Made by a program: the position numbers and the translations under genes
Notes under the pieces: generated by a model
The model's database searches: none
Seen by the model: the letters and a program-made list of their open reading frames with translations, nothing else
What the model was told of the DNA's origin: nothing
NCBI RefSeq assembly: GCF_001680005.1
Contig: NC_033567.1
Location: 2,976,001-3,040,000 of the forward strand
DNA from: Plasmodium coatneyi
Lineage: Eukaryota > Apicomplexa > Aconoidasida > Haemosporida > Plasmodiidae
DNA length: 64,000 bases
Reading direction: 5' to 3'
Part shown: in pieces, positions 20,035 to 31,888 of the stretch
How the letters are laid out: every line of letters begins with the position of its first letter
Position numbering within the stretch: position 1 is the stretch's first letter

Positions 20035-22198
20035 CGTCCCTCCCTGCCAGTTGGCGTGAAAAAAAAAAAGGAATAAAATTCCGACATTTTTCCATCCATG
20101 CTGTGTTTACCCTGTATATCCCATTGCTTTACTTTGCTCATTTTTTTTTTTCATATTCCATCGCACTGCCTCCTGCGCATGCTCCTCGGCGGTGCTGCAC
20201 TAGCACCACGCGTTCGCCGGGTTTTTAATCGAAAGGGAAAATAACGCGGGGGAATTCTCCAAGCCGTCTGACAACATACACAGAAAAAAAGGAAGAAAGA
20301 CGGCAATCCCTCCACTGGCAAAACCACCACCACAGTTCAGTTGCAGTTGCAGTTGCAGTTGCAGTTGCAGTCACGTCCGCAGTGGCATAACCTTCGATTG
20401 AGCAAAAAAAAAAAAAAAAAAAACATTTTTATTTTTTCTTCATTTTGCTGTAACGGAAACTGCCATTGGGGCAAAACGACCTTAATAACGAAAAAAAAAA
20501 AAAAAAAAACACACACCCTCTGGATGGCCCATCGTAGGAGCTACACCCAACGGTTGTTTGCCTCCTCACTGTGAATTAAACAGAAAAGGTAAGAAACATT
20601 TAAGCCACATTCGTTCCCCCTTATTTGCACATTTGTTGTGTAAAAATGGGCATGCATACAGGTCCCCACACGTTGTATGAAGTGCCTATCTCGGCTAGCC
20701 AAATTGCCCCCTGCTGATGCGCAAAAAAAAAAAAAAAAAAAAACTGACTTGTTCATAACTTTTTAACCATTCTGTGCACAATAGTAGCACAGCGGATAAA
20801 ATTCACCTGCACAGGTCAGCAAAAAAGGGGAAACGTCTTACCCTGCGATAGTAAAACTGGCAGGTAATATTACCACAGATGGTCAACCCTTTTATGCGAT
20901 GCGTGAACCCTGCGTGGTGGAATTAGGCAAATGCATTTTTCCCCTTGCAATGTGTCCGAACGTTGACTCCAACTCTTTGTCTTTCTACATTTTGTGTAGA
21001 GATACCGCTTCGAGCGGCACCCATCCTCCCTTCATTTGTCTTGACGAAGTAGCGACAAAAAAAAGTTCACACAGTTCAACGAACTGTTACATGGTCTACA
21101 CGTTACGATGTCAGTATGGGGGGATTTTCTCCCAGTTTCGGCTCTCCCCCGAGGATCGGTCAACATATGTATAACGTTGCGCGAAAAAGGGGGAGAAACA
21201 GCTCTCTCCATGGGAACGTCCAAGAAATGCAATTCAAATAAGCCAAGGCGGGTTACTTCGGGAAGGTATATTCCAATTGAGGCTCTCAACCGGCGCGCAC
21301 ACGAGGTGGTACCCTTGCTCATACGAACAGATACGTTTAAAAGAAAGAAAAAAAAAAAAAATGTAACAGAGCGGGGTCCAAACGGAAGAGCGAAAATTGT
21401 TACCCTTATTTCGATTCATTTGGTACAACTTTGCCAAAATTTTAACTAGGCATTCTTTACTATGTTGGTCTCCACTACGACGAACTGCTGCTTTCCAGCA
21501 CCACGCTTAGTCAGTTGTGCCGTTATACATTTTTATTACCCCCTTTGCATTCACCCTGAAAAGAGAGGGGAAGTTTTGGGTAACAATTGTGTGTCGACCA
21601 CGCCTCAAGGGGTGAGCATGTTTTTTTTTCGTCGTAGCAGCACCCGCGCGGGCCTGTGCATTCCTTTTTTATCCCCTCGTGTGTTCACTTAGATGAGGCC
21701 ACGTTGTGAAGCTTCTTTCTCCTTTACCCTTGAACAGAACGCCTTTTTTTTTTTACTCCGCCGTTCAACATTTTGCATTGCTCCTCCTTGTGAAGTCGGA
21801 CTAGATGAAGGATGGCATGGCTAAATTGTCGCGCCTGCTGTGTGGTTAAGTAGATCGCTACTTCGACGCGTTACCCCTTCACGAATTCGTCGTTTCACTG
21901 TTTTACCACTTTGTGGTTTTTTTTTTTTTTTTTTTTGCTAACCCCTTGGCTGGCTTGGATACACCCCGCGGCACCTTCCCCCACATCGCAAAATCGGCCC
22001 TTCCAATAAGGCCACGCTGTGCTTTGCCCCTGCTGCTGTGGCTGTACGAAATTGCGAGAGATTCCCCAAGCAAGCAAGCAACCAACCATACATACATCCA
22101 CCGCGTGCGTTCTTTTCAGTTCACCCGTTCATCATTTGCATACCCGCTGGTGATTACCTAATTGTACCTGTCGCTACCCATAAAGAGGGGTCTGCAAG
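20035..22198. other. Intergenic, 2.2 kb, no gene seen
   Basis: This gap lies between two plus-strand genes. It contains a (GTTGCA)5 microsatellite near 20340-20370 and an ACCTG/CAGGT palindrome at 20805-20816. It also has several A runs (20404, 20493, 20723, 21349) and a T run at 21919. Long frames near 21.0-21.4 kb have no recognisable content. It should contain the promoter and 5' UTR of the PRPP synthetase gene. Confidence 0.6.
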
Positions 22199-23506
22199 AT
22201 GAGTTTTTTTTTCCCCAAAGGATGCAGCACGTTTAAGTGGTACAAGAGAAGTAACTTCTTCAATCAGGGCTATTACGAAAGGACACTAGCTGTGTTGTTG
22301 AGCAGCAGCGTCGTGTATTACTGCACGTTCAGGGATGAGGAAAAGAGAAGAGAGTTCAAATTACACGTAAAAAATGTAAAGAGGGATTTAAGTACATTCC
22401 TCCTAGGGGGGCAAACCAACAGTAGTGGAAATGAAACATTATTTAGGAGTAAAAATGTATCCTTCTGCGATACGAATAAGAAGGGATTCCGTCACCCTTT
22501 GTGGAGATCAGAAGAGAAGAGACCCATTGAAAAGATGGAAAACGCCATTCTTTTTAGTGGTTCTTCCAATCCTTTGTTGAGTAAAAATATAGCAGACCAT
22601 TTGGGTACTATCCTAGGGAGAGTACACCTGAAGAGATTCGCAGACGGGGAAGTCTCTATGCAGTTTCTGGAGAGCATCCGTGGGAAGGACGTCTACATCA
22701 TACAGCCAACGTGTCCACCAGTGAATGAAAATCTGATCGAGCTGTTACTTATGATTTCCACGTGTAGGAGAGCGTCTGCAAAAAAGATCACGGCGGTTAT
22801 TCCTTACTATGGTTATGCAAGACAAGACAGGAAACTAAGTTCCAGGGTACCAATTTCAGCAGCAGATGTGGCAAGGATGATTGAAGCCATGGGGGTAGAT
22901 CGTGTTGTTGCAATTGATTTGCACTCGGGGCAAATACAAGGATTCTTTGGGCCAAGGGTACCAGTAGATAACCTGGAAGCGCAACTAATAGGGTTGGATT
23001 ACTTCACAAAGAAGGATTTGTACAAACCCGTTATTGTTTCTCCTGACGCGGGAGGAGTATATCGAGCAAGGAAGTTTCAAGACGGACTAAACCATAGAGG
23101 GATAAGTGAATGTGGAATAGCTATGCTAATAAAACAAAGGACCAAGCCAAATGAAATTGAAAAAATGGACTTGGTTGGAAATGTATACGATTCGGATGTG
23201 ATCATAGTAGATGATATGATTGATACATCTGGAACTTTATGTGAAGCTGCTAAGCAACTGAAGAAGCATGGCGCGAGAAGAGTATTCGCTTTCGCTACAC
23301 ATGGACTTTTTTCCGGACCTGCTATTGAGCGAATTGAAAACTCCCCCCTGGAGGAAGTCGTTGTGACGGATACTGTAAAATCGAACAAAAACATCGACAG
23401 CTGTAAGAAGATTACAAAGTTGAGTGTCTCTGTACTCGTGGCCGATGCGATTAGACGTATCCACCAGAAGGAGTCCCTAAACGATCTTTTCAACATGAAG
23501 GGGTAG
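22199..23506 (+). CDS. PRPS: Ribose-phosphate pyrophosphokinase (PRPP synthetase) with N-terminal extension
   Basis: Intronless, 435 residues. The enzyme transfers pyrophosphate from ATP to ribose 5-phosphate, making PRPP for purine salvage and pyrimidine synthesis. The catalytic region starts near residue 116 (AILFSGSSNPLLSKNIADHL). It includes the RFADGE and YYGYARQDRK ATP-site motifs, AIDLHSGQ, and the PRPP loop VIIVDDMIDTSGT near residue 334. About 110 residues precede the catalytic core, against almost none in typical class I enzymes. This extension has an uncharged segment (TLAVLLSSSVVYYCTF) at about residues 29-44, which could be a membrane anchor or targeting signal (inference). The ATG at 22199 is the first in the frame. 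Confidence 0.95.
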   Translation: MSFFFPKGCSTFKWYKRSNFFNQGYYERTLAVLLSSSVVYYCTFRDEEKRREFKLHVKNVKRDLSTFLLGGQTNSSGNETLFRSKNVSFCDTNKKGFRHPLWRSEEKRPIEKMENAILFSGSSNPLLSKNIADHLGTILGRVHLKRFADGEVSMQFLESIRGKDVYIIQPTCPPVNENLIELLLMISTCRRASAKKITAVIPYYGYARQDRKLSSRVPISAADVARMIEAMGVDRVVAIDLHSGQIQGFFGPRVPVDNLEAQLIGLDYFTKKDLYKPVIVSPDAGGVYRARKFQDGLNHRGISECGIAMLIKQRTKPNEIEKMDLVGNVYDSDVIIVDDMIDTSGTLCEAAKQLKKHGARRVFAFATHGLFSGPAIERIENSPLEEVVVTDTVKSNKNIDSCKKITKLSVSVLVADAIRRIHQKESLNDLFNMKG

Positions 23507-24871
23507 GAACTGCCACACGGGGGAGCGATCCACTGGAATTGCATTCCCCCGTTCGATCAGGGCGCACGCAAAAAAAAAAAAAGGGAGAGCCTTCCCTTGG
23601 TTGTGCTGTCCTGTTTTGTGGCGTGTCGATTTTTTTAAGCGTGACAAAGTGTTCTTCACGTGGTCCACATTGCATGCACACTCCACAATGGAAGGTATCA
23701 CGTGGGGTGTGTGTGTCTGCGTGCAGTTACGTCAAAAAAGGGAAACTGAAAAATGAAGCAAAAAAATGAAATAACGTAATAACGAAGTGACTGCTCGCCA
23801 TGGCTGCCAAGCGAACGCAGTCTGCCTGCACACGCACGCTTGAAGGTTGAATGCCTCCCCACCGACGCGCTGCAAAAACAAAACCAAGCAACCCCGTTTG
23901 TTAATAATTCGTTCGTTTTTGCGTATTCATCCGTTTCACTGTGTTGTGCAGCGCCTTCCAATACCAACTTCTTCCCCCCAAGTAAAGCATTTAAAAAAAA
24001 AAAAAAAAAACGCATGCGTTAACAGTGGGAAGTGCAGTAGTTCTTCCGTCACCACGTGATTACGTCCAACCGAACGGAAGGTGTATTCCCACAAGTGGGA
24101 TAAGGGACCAGCCTAAAAGAGACCATCTCTATCAGTTTTTCAATAAGCGGTCTACAAAAAAAACTGGTGCAATTATTTTATTTTTTTTGACAAGCTATAC
24201 AATTTGTTCCGATTGACGGTGTTCGCCTGTTCCGATCTGTTCAAATGTGCTCTCACCCAAAAGTGGGTAAAAGCTGAAAGTGGTTGCCTTTAGTGGAGGT
24301 GCTCAAAATGGTTAAGCGGCGTTAACGTCAGCTACAATGTGGGGGCGACAAGGAAAAAAAATATGAACAAAAAAAAAAAAAAAAAAAAAATACTATCTTC
24401 CTTTTTAGCTGTTTTTTTTTTTTTTTTTTTTCTTGTTCATATTTTTTCTGCACGCTCCTCACATTCTAGCCGACGTCAACGCCGCTTGACCGCTCGTTGG
24501 TTGTTTTACTAATAGTGGAAGCGCGAAAGTGCTGGATGCATGATAAGCACGAACACGTGGAATACAGTTTAGCAATTTGTTCCCTCTGGAGAGGCTCCAA
24601 CAAGGACTCTTCCCAATCGGCCTCAACCAAGCGAACTGAACAAGCCGCACCTGTGATTTCCTGAAAGCCTGTTCGAAAGAGAACGTTATTGTTACGCTAG
24701 AGCGACGTTCTTCTTCCCCCCCCTGTGAATATTTTCCACTGTAGGTATTTTATAAGATTGCTCCTTCGAGCAGTACATAAATGAATGCACAAATACCTAC
24801 GTGAGTATGACACAAGCACATTTCCTTTCTCCCCACCCACATATTCATGTAGGACACCACCCCTGGCAAAC
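23507..24871. other. Intergenic, contains A-core-T element copy 2
   Basis: This gap lies between PRPP synthetase and LSM6, both on the plus strand. The only structured feature I see is the element at 24362-24441. Other open frames are A-run artefacts. Confidence 0.6.
24362..24441. repeat. TATGAACA - A22 - core - T20 - GTTCATA element, copy 2
   Basis: The 21-base core (TACTATCTTCC to TTTTTAGCTG) at 24391-24411 is identical to copy 1 at 2646-2666 and is flanked by an A run and a T run in the same order. Here the outer ends are visible as a terminal inverted repeat, TATGAACA and TGTTCATA. Confidence 0.88.
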
Positions 24872-25105
24872 ATGAGCTCCAACTCCCCCAAGGACTTTGT
24901 CGAGAGTTTGAAAGGGCGAGTCGTTATAGTACGACTGAACAACGGGTCCGACTTCAAGGGCATTCTGGCCTGCCTGGATGAACGCATGAACGTTGCGCTG
25001 GAGCAGACGGAGGAGTTTTTCGAAGGCGAGTTTGTTGAAAGCTACTACGATGCCTTCATTCGGGGCAACAACGTGTTTTACATACGGGCTATCGACGATG
25101 AGTAG
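24872..25105 (+). CDS. LSM6: U6 snRNA-associated Sm-like protein LSM6
   Basis: 77 residues, the usual LSM6 size. Sm motif 1 is seen as VVIVRLNNGSDFKGILACLDERMNVAL, and Sm motif 2 as IRGNNVFYI near the C-terminus. The internal ATG at 24872 is chosen over the in-frame ATG at 24785 because it starts directly before the Sm fold (MSSNSPKDFVESLKG). The extra upstream residues are not LSM-like. LSM6 is a subunit of the LSM1-7 (mRNA decay) and LSM2-8 (U6 snRNA) rings. Confidence 0.93.
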   Translation: MSSNSPKDFVESLKGRVVIVRLNNGSDFKGILACLDERMNVALEQTEEFFEGEFVESYYDAFIRGNNVFYIRAIDDE

Positions 25106-25889
25106 GTGAAGAGGAAACTGCACATTCGGAGATAACCCCTTATACACATGACGAATGTGGAAGACCATTCCCGTGTGACGAGCAGCCACACGTGCACACC
25201 CCAATGGAAACTTTTTTTTTTTTTTTTTTTTGTATGCATCCTCTTTTTACTTTAACGTGACACCGACTGTTAACTGTAGTAGCCACTAGCGCGAATACCT
25301 TTTTTGTACGCTAAACGTGGTTAAATGGTTGGGAGGGTTCGTTTTGCCCATCCGTTGGGGCTTCTCCCCATGCAAAATGTGCACAAAAGCAGGGAAGATG
25401 GTAACCACAGAGCCCCCCTCCATTACTGAATACCGAGTAACCGTTTGTTAAGCCTTTCTTACGTGGGTGTCTCAATCTACCTCTTCGTTCAAGTTGGTTC
25501 CGACGCGGGAAGCACAGGCACAGGCACAGGTTGTGGGCTAAGGGGATGCCCCCATTATAATGAACACACTATTTTATAAAAAAAGAGAAACACGTCATTA
25601 GTACAAAATGTAGGGGCACGCTTAACTCCGGGCAGAAATATAATGCTCTACCAAGGAAAGAAATAATATGCGGGAGGGGAAAAAAAAGGGATACACATAA
25701 CAAATGGGGAGAAATATCACTAAGGGGGGGAGAAGAAAGTCATAGTTGAGTGATTAACTTGGGACCATTACTCTCTGTATACCCCCCTTGTTGCAGCTCA
25801 CTTAACACCCATTTGGTTGTTGCACACCCCTCCACGCATGAGAAAAAAAAGAAAAACTCTCTCTCATTAAAAAAAAGGGTAAAAGTCGC
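25106..25889. other. Convergent intergenic region between LSM6 and LDH
   Basis: This 784-bp gap holds the 3' ends of two converging genes. It has a T run near 25211-25231 and A-rich patches near 25680 and 25845. No gene is seen. Confidence 0.7.
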
Positions 25890-26840
25890 TTAAATGAGCG
25901 CCTTCATTCTCTTGGTCTCCGCTACGGCTTCATCAAATTTGGCCTTCTCTTCTGCATTGAGTTGTAACTCGATAACCTGCTCAACACCGGTACCTCCGAT
26001 AACGAGAGGAGTACCACCGAAGATATTCTTGTGACCGTATTGTCCTTCCAGTAAAGTGGAACACACAAGGACCTTCTTTATGTCTTTTAAGTACGACTCG
26101 GCCATTTCTATAATAGCAGCAGCTGGGGCAACGTAGGGAGAGGCAAGAAGGTTTACAATCTCCAAGGCAGTGTTGATTGTTCTGTCAAATATGGCCTCCA
26201 CTTCTTCGTCGGTAATTTTTTTGTTATTAATAAACTCTTGTAGTGGAATACCTCCTACAGTGATATACCTCTTTAGAAGAACCATTTTATTTCCGTGTGC
26301 ACCGACAATAAGTGCATTAACATCTCTGGGGCAGACATTCAACTTCTGCGACAAATAGTACTTCAACCTAGATGTATCTAAAACACCACCTAATCCGATG
26401 ATCTTATTTTTTGGTACACCGGAGTGTTCGAAAAGCAGCTGAACCATGACATCTACTGGGTTGGTAACCACGATGATGAAAGCATTAGGGCACAGTTTCT
26501 TTATGTGTCCTCCTATTTCAATCATAATTTTGTTGTTCAGTGGGAGTAGGTCATCTCGGTTCCATTCCTTGTCACTCTTTCCAGGTGCCTTAGTAAAACC
26601 TGCCGTCACGATAACTACGTCAGCTCCTTTCAAGTCTTCATACGAGTTAGATCCGGTGACCTTACAATTGGAGTAGGCCATTACATTCGAGTGGGATGTA
26701 TCTAGTGCCTTCCCCTGGGGCATGTTCTTTACAACGTCAAACATGACCACGTCACCCAAGTTCTTCTGAACAATCAGCGTGGCCATTACTCCTCCGATCA
26801 TGCCAGATCCAACGAGAACGATTTTGGGCTTTGGCGCCAT
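25890..26840 (-). CDS. LDH: L-lactate dehydrogenase
   Basis: 316 residues beginning MAPKPKIVLVGSGMIGG, the standard Plasmodium LDH length. The ATG at 26840 is used because the frame upstream is a homopolymer artefact. Catalytic residues are all present: Arg in the substrate loop KSDKEWNRDD, which carries the five-residue apicomplexan insertion; Asp and Arg in LDTSRLK; and His in VGAHGNK. NAD binding is by GSGMIG and the following MFDVV. The cytosolic enzyme reduces pyruvate to lactate and regenerates NAD+ for blood-stage glycolysis. It converges with LSM6. The LDH-like paralogue lies about 6 kb away on the opposite strand, with PRPP synthetase and LSM6 between. Confidence 0.98.
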   Translation of the reverse strand: MAPKPKIVLVGSGMIGGVMATLIVQKNLGDVVMFDVVKNMPQGKALDTSHSNVMAYSNCKVTGSNSYEDLKGADVVIVTAGFTKAPGKSDKEWNRDDLLPLNNKIMIEIGGHIKKLCPNAFIIVVTNPVDVMVQLLFEHSGVPKNKIIGLGGVLDTSRLKYYLSQKLNVCPRDVNALIVGAHGNKMVLLKRYITVGGIPLQEFINNKKITDEEVEAIFDRTINTALEIVNLLASPYVAPAAAIIEMAESYLKDIKKVLVCSTLLEGQYGHKNIFGGTPLVIGGTGVEQVIELQLNAEEKAKFDEAVAETKRMKALI

Positions 26841-28610
26841 TTTGCAAGAAGAAAAAAAAAAAAAAGTATACAACGATACAATGATACAAGGAAACGCGGG
26901 AAGGACTGCTTAACTACAGCTTATAATTATTAATTGGTGGATGTGCCAATGGGCCAAATGTTTCTTTTCGAAGAATACTGTTAAAAGTATATATTTTTTT
27001 TAACGGGAAAATATGTTCGAGTTTGTAGCATGTAGAGGGAGCATATCACGTTGTTAACGCGCAGAAGGTTTTTTTGGAAATATTTTTCGAAAATGTTTGG
27101 AGAAAATTTTCCCACAAATTGCTTTAATATTTTTTGTGCACGTTTCTTTTATTTCTTTTGTGAGGTTCATTTTGATATATATATTTAAAAAATTTTTTTT
27201 TTCATGCGTCAATGCAAGCACTGCCAATAACAGCACTTCCAATAACAGCGCTTCCAATAACGTTTGCCCATTTTTGCATGCGTAACATCACAGGGGAGGA
27301 GAAATAAGGGGGTTAACCCGATGGTGTATCAGCGATGTTGCACCTAATGCCAGGTGGCCCCGTCACACCCCCGTGACGCCAGTGCACTCAGTGGTGCAAT
27401 CCGTATCGGCTGGAGGGTCCATAGGGCGGCTGCCGCAAAAGGGGAATTGCCCCCATGGGAGGACTCTCCCCAGCGACGGAAAAAAAAACACCAAGCTGGA
27501 ACGGAGCTCGCCTACCTTGGCCCGCACATACTCCCTCCCTATGTATGGATGCGGGCACAAGCGTGTTGGCCGCTTCGCATGCCCCTCCTCCGTTCAAGGG
27601 GTAGTTAGCTGGGTAGCTTTTCCTATGTAGGCGCATCATGCGTGGGTAGTTCCTACGAACTGGCTTGTCATCACCATACCTTGGATCTCCTCTGCTTCAT
27701 GTATCCCCCGCGTCGCGACTCGGCTACTTGGTTTTTCCGCGTGTGCCCCACATTACGAACCCGCAAAACGGGCCCATTTATTCCTTCTGTTCCTTCGCCC
27801 ATGCTTGTTGCGTGGTGGACGTCTCACCGGTGGAGCTAAGGAGAAACCTTCATCGATGCAATTTTTGCAAAAGCTTCCATGGTAACGCATGTTATGCGGG
27901 TGCCCCACAGATGGATGTATATAAGTACAGCGGCTCATCTGTAGGGAAAAAAAAAAAAAAAAAAGTCACACCCTTGTGGTGGGTTCACAATTTATCGCTT
28001 AAAACTGAACACATTGCCCCGCGTTCCATGTGAAACGCATAATGGGCACACTTGCGTTGGTCTCGCCCTGTTGGTGAAGTCTACGGGGAGGCGGCTCGAC
28101 CCCATACTGGTGAGGTAACTATTTTTCTCTCCTAACAGGTTTCCATCGCAATTGTTTGACTCTCCCCCCTTTGGAAGGTTATGTGTCATGTGCTTCCCCC
28201 ACGGTATATGTACTGCCATAACGGGGGGCACGAACACGGGGAAAGCCATTCAACCATTCATCCATTCAGCCAATGACGCGCCCCATGGTTGATCCCTAAA
28301 CGTAAACCTGAGTGGTACGCCCAACCAGGTCATTTATACGCCCCCCTCCTCCAAATACGCTACAAAAAATAAAAGGGGTAAAATTGGTGACCATTCATAG
28401 GTACTATTTGTCTCATTTTTTTTTTTTTTTTTTTGTGTAAACTTTTTCCTGGTGAACCGTTTGTGTGTTCCCCCTTCCTTCGTTCGTCCAACATAGGGGG
28501 GTCGAATCATCACGTTGGAAGTAATTCGTCATCACTTCGCATACGTCTCTAAAGTGGGTAATTCTCCCCCCAACCTCAATCATCTTTTTTGACGTGGAAA
28601 AAACAACACT
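26841..28610. other. Divergent promoter region between LDH and DHFS-FPGS
   Basis: 1.77 kb without a convincing gene. The LDH-proximal part (26.9-27.2 kb) is AT-rich. A 15-bp repeat (CTTCCAATAACAGCG type, about three copies) lies at about 27222-27262. A runs occur at about 27945-27964 and a T run at about 28418-28434. LDH is very highly expressed in blood stages, so strong promoter elements are expected here, but I cannot point to them. Confidence 0.6.
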
Positions 28611-30459
28611 ATGGTTGGCGGAAAAGACGAATCAACAATAGAGGGGTACGCAGAGTGCCTGGCAAAGCTATACGGGACGCATTCGCTAAAGCTGGGATTA
28701 GAGAGAACGAAGCTGCTAAGCGAGTGCTTCGGCAACCCAGGAGATACTTACAAGACGGTTCATGTGGCTGGCACGAATGGAAAAGGATCTGTGTCCCACA
28801 AAATAAGTATGTGCTTAAAAATGCGCAACTACAAAGTGGGTCTCTTTACATCTCCTCATGTGTTCTCCATTCGGGAGAGAATCAAGGTCAATGATGAGTG
28901 CATAAGTCAGGAGGATTTTGTCTCTCTCGTGAAGGACGTTTGGAGGAAAGCAGAGGAGTGTAACATAAAGCCAACGTTCTTTGAAATAATAACAACCGTT
29001 GCATTTCTGTTCTTTAAGAGGAAGAAGGTGGATTATGCAGTTGTTGAGACGGGGATCGGAGGTCGACTAGATGCAACCAACATCCTTAAGAAGCCAGAGG
29101 TAGTTGTTATTACCTCCATCGGTTACGACCACCAACAACTGTTAGGATATCAGCTCCATTCCATTTGCGAAGAAAAAATTGGCATAATTAAAGAAGGCAC
29201 AAATGTGGTCATTGGTCCGTCTGTATCGATCTATAAAAGCGTCTTCAATAGAGCCAAGGAATTGAACTGCGTTGTTACCATCGTGCCACCAGAACCTCGT
29301 GGGGAATCCTTCGACCAGGAGAATACAAGAATAGCAACAGAGGCACTCAACATCCTAAAGGTGAATGTCTCCTCAGATCCTATTTTAAAAACAGTTGTCT
29401 GCCTTAAGCCTCCACTGAGGATGCAGTACCTTGCTATTGAACAGATCGAACATGTGAGGAAGAAGCTTTTTCCTTCCACCGGAATGTTCACTCATGAGAG
29501 TGGAATGGCCAGTGGGACCTCTTTGCCCATGACTGTCATCCTTGACGTTGGCCACAACGAAACGGCCATCGATCGGCTCTGCCAAGACGTTAACTACTTC
29601 CACAAGGGGAAAGCAATACGGGTCTGTGTCTCGGCGACCCGCCCACGCAGCTTGGCCATTTTTCAGCCCCTCGTGGCGCACTTCCAGGGATTCCTCAAGG
29701 TAGGATAAAGCAGAATGAGTTGGATTGCGGTCCCTCTTCCCCCTACGCATTGTTGCCATTTCGACGCACTTCATTGCGTCTTCTTATTCCTATTCCATGT
29801 GCACCTCTCCCCCTCCTGTAGGACGTTTTCTACCTCCCCTCCCTGAACGAACGGACTTACGACTTCGGTGAAGTTTCTAACATGCTAAAAATCGATGAGC
29901 AGATAAGTGCTGACCTGCGGGGGTTCCTACTGCGCAGTGCCGAGAAGGTGACTTCCTGGCTGGAAGGTGCCGGCAAGGGGGATTCTTCACCAGGAGGCAA
30001 CCTCTACACACGTGGTAATGCTGAAAGAAGGACACGCACAAAATAGGCTGGACACTTTTGGGGGGTCCATAAGGAATGCTACCAAGCGTTCCCGTAAGGA
30101 ACCCCCCAAGAGTGTTTACATGTGTCTACTACCCCCCTGATGCATTCCCCTCCCTTTTTTCCCCCACTGGATTTCAAGGCACCATCCCCCTGATTGTGAA
30201 GAACGCCTTCCTGGAGTGCTGCAAGGACAACTCCATTCTACTTATATGTGGAACCTTTTTCATGTTTGAAGAAGTTCTTCCCGTCTTTGATATCCACTCG
30301 GGTAGGCCCCCCTTTCTTCATGGCTCTCTCGGTGACAAAATTGGGGATGGACCTTTGTTTGCTTCTCCTCCATTTCGCTACTCCACCCATTGCTCATTTC
30401 TCATTCCCCCAATAGATCTGCAGGACCCCATTCCGATGAACGAACCGTCCTCCAATTGA
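28611..30459 (+). CDS. DHFS-FPGS: Dihydrofolate synthase / folylpolyglutamate synthase, four exons
   Basis: Exons 28611-29699, 29822-30014, 30179-30301 and 30416-30459 give 482 residues with all phases matching. It is a Mur-ligase-type enzyme. The P-loop GTNGKGS is at residues 54-60. The Mg/ATP region reads VVETGIGGRLDATN, then TSIGYDH. The C-terminal ligase domain contains VILDVGHNETAIDRL, and the last exons encode LICGTFFMFEEVLPVFDIHS. It adds glutamate to dihydropteroate and then to folates. Malaria parasites use a single bifunctional protein for both steps. The last coding exon is only 44 nt, so single-exon gene calls would truncate the protein. Confidence 0.95.
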
Positions 30460-31096
30460 GGGCTACCTCAGGGGGACGACCCAACAAGGAGTGGCAAACA
30501 TGCATTGCTGCTTCATCATGCGCATGATTAACGAGACCAGTCCAGCCAAGCCAAACGCATGGAACAGCGACGGGGACACGTCTAACTTACGTAGCGCGCG
30601 GGGAAAGACCGCGAAGGGACCCTTAATTTCGGAAAAAAAAGTTAAACGAGCTGCTTCCTCAACAACGCACGATGATGGCGGCCGTTGTGATAACCAACGT
30701 CGTGGTAACCAACGTAGGCGTGATGATGATAATTGCGTCGAACGTGCAAACAGTCAACACGAAGTAAGCACACAGTTGTGCGCTTTAAAATGGCTAGCTA
30801 AAGCTTAACAAAAAAAAAAAAAAAAAAAAAAAAAAACACACACACGCACACAAAAAAAAGGAATCCTCTGCACTGCAAGGTATACACACATATAAGCTAC
30901 ACTTAATTTAAAAAAGAAAATATATTTTTATACGTCATAACAGAGTGCTCCATCTGTCCTTCACATAGATGGTACATAGTAACACATTCCGATGGGGTGG
31001 CTATCCATTACATTTTCACTGCCTGTGTGTATTATTCCCCTTTTTGTGATGACTTTTCTCTCCAACTGGGTTGGAAAAACGGGAAGTCCTCCTCCC
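30460..31096. other. Convergent intergenic region
   Basis: This gap lies between the DHFS-FPGS and YKT6 3' ends. It includes the 3' UTRs, a TGGCTAGCTAAAGC patch and an A28-type run near 30809-30836, followed by an ACACACAC stretch. No gene is seen. Confidence 0.65.
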
Positions 31097-31888
31097 TCAG
31101 TATAGCTTGCAGCATTGGTTGTTCTTCTTAGCTTGCCTGCAAGGAGGGGGGAAATGAATTCAAAAAAGGAATGAAACAAAATGGTATATTAGCACAGTAA
31201 GATCTACGCAGAACTGTCTTTCGTCCCTCTCTTCTAACGACGTACCCCCCTGTGATGGGACTCACCTGTAGAACTGATAGGACGAATTGGACAAGTCCTG
31301 ACTCTTCTTCATGAGGTCATCCAGCTTCTCCCCCCGCTGTAACAGATCGTCGATGTTTTTCAACATGACGTCCTTCACTTCATCTAGGTCTTTTTGTACC
31401 CTCGATAATTTATCCGCCTCAGATGGATTTTGGTATTTCTTTAAAAGGTCTAGCAAGTCGCTAGTGAATAAAGCCCCCTCCATTAAATCCTGCGTTACGT
31501 GCTCATATTTACCCCTACACTTTTGTTGGAAGAGTCTATGCGCAGTGTCAATAAGTCCAAATGCTATTCGTAGGGGGTATGTCTTTGTCGACAGGACTAG
31601 TACGCTCACATTCGTATCCTTATTTGTGTAAACGTGCATGTGTCCTATTCCTGATTCCAGTTCAATGACTTCTCTGTTCCCTTTGGGGGTCCTGCTACAT
31701 ACCAACCTGGAGTGGAAAAATATGTGCTCCTTCAGGGAAGAGCGGTGAAAGAAGGGGAAGGACGACAGGTCCACTGCCGCAGAGAGGAACACTGGCTTGG
31801 ATACATCGTGCTTGTAAATCAGGATGGCGTATAGCGCAACTTTGCTTGATCGCTCGCTGCTGGGCAGAGCGCCTGGGAAGTCGTTCAT
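31097..31888 (-). CDS. YKT6: YKT6-family longin R-SNARE, two exons
   Basis: Exon 1 31888-31266 and exon 2 31136-31097 give 220 residues. The longin domain is recognisable (ALYAILIYKH, DLSSFPFFHRSS, VSVLVLSTKTYPLRIAF). The R-SNARE motif follows (YQNPSEADKLSRVQKDLDEV, then LLQRGEKLDDLMKKS) with the zero-layer Arg. The 40-nt last exon restores the hallmark C-terminus QAKKNNQCCKLY, with two cysteines for palmitoylation and prenylation instead of a membrane span. YKT6 acts in ER-Golgi and vacuolar fusion. The ATG at 31888 is the nearest before the longin core. Malaria parasites are reported to have more than one YKT6, so the paralogue number is unresolved. Confidence 0.9.

Noticed and set aside
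28589..28894. Alternative plus-strand frame over the start of DHFS-FPGS
   Set aside because: The frame beginning at 28611 contains the P-loop GTNGKGS and the rest of the enzyme; the other frame is arginine-rich noise.
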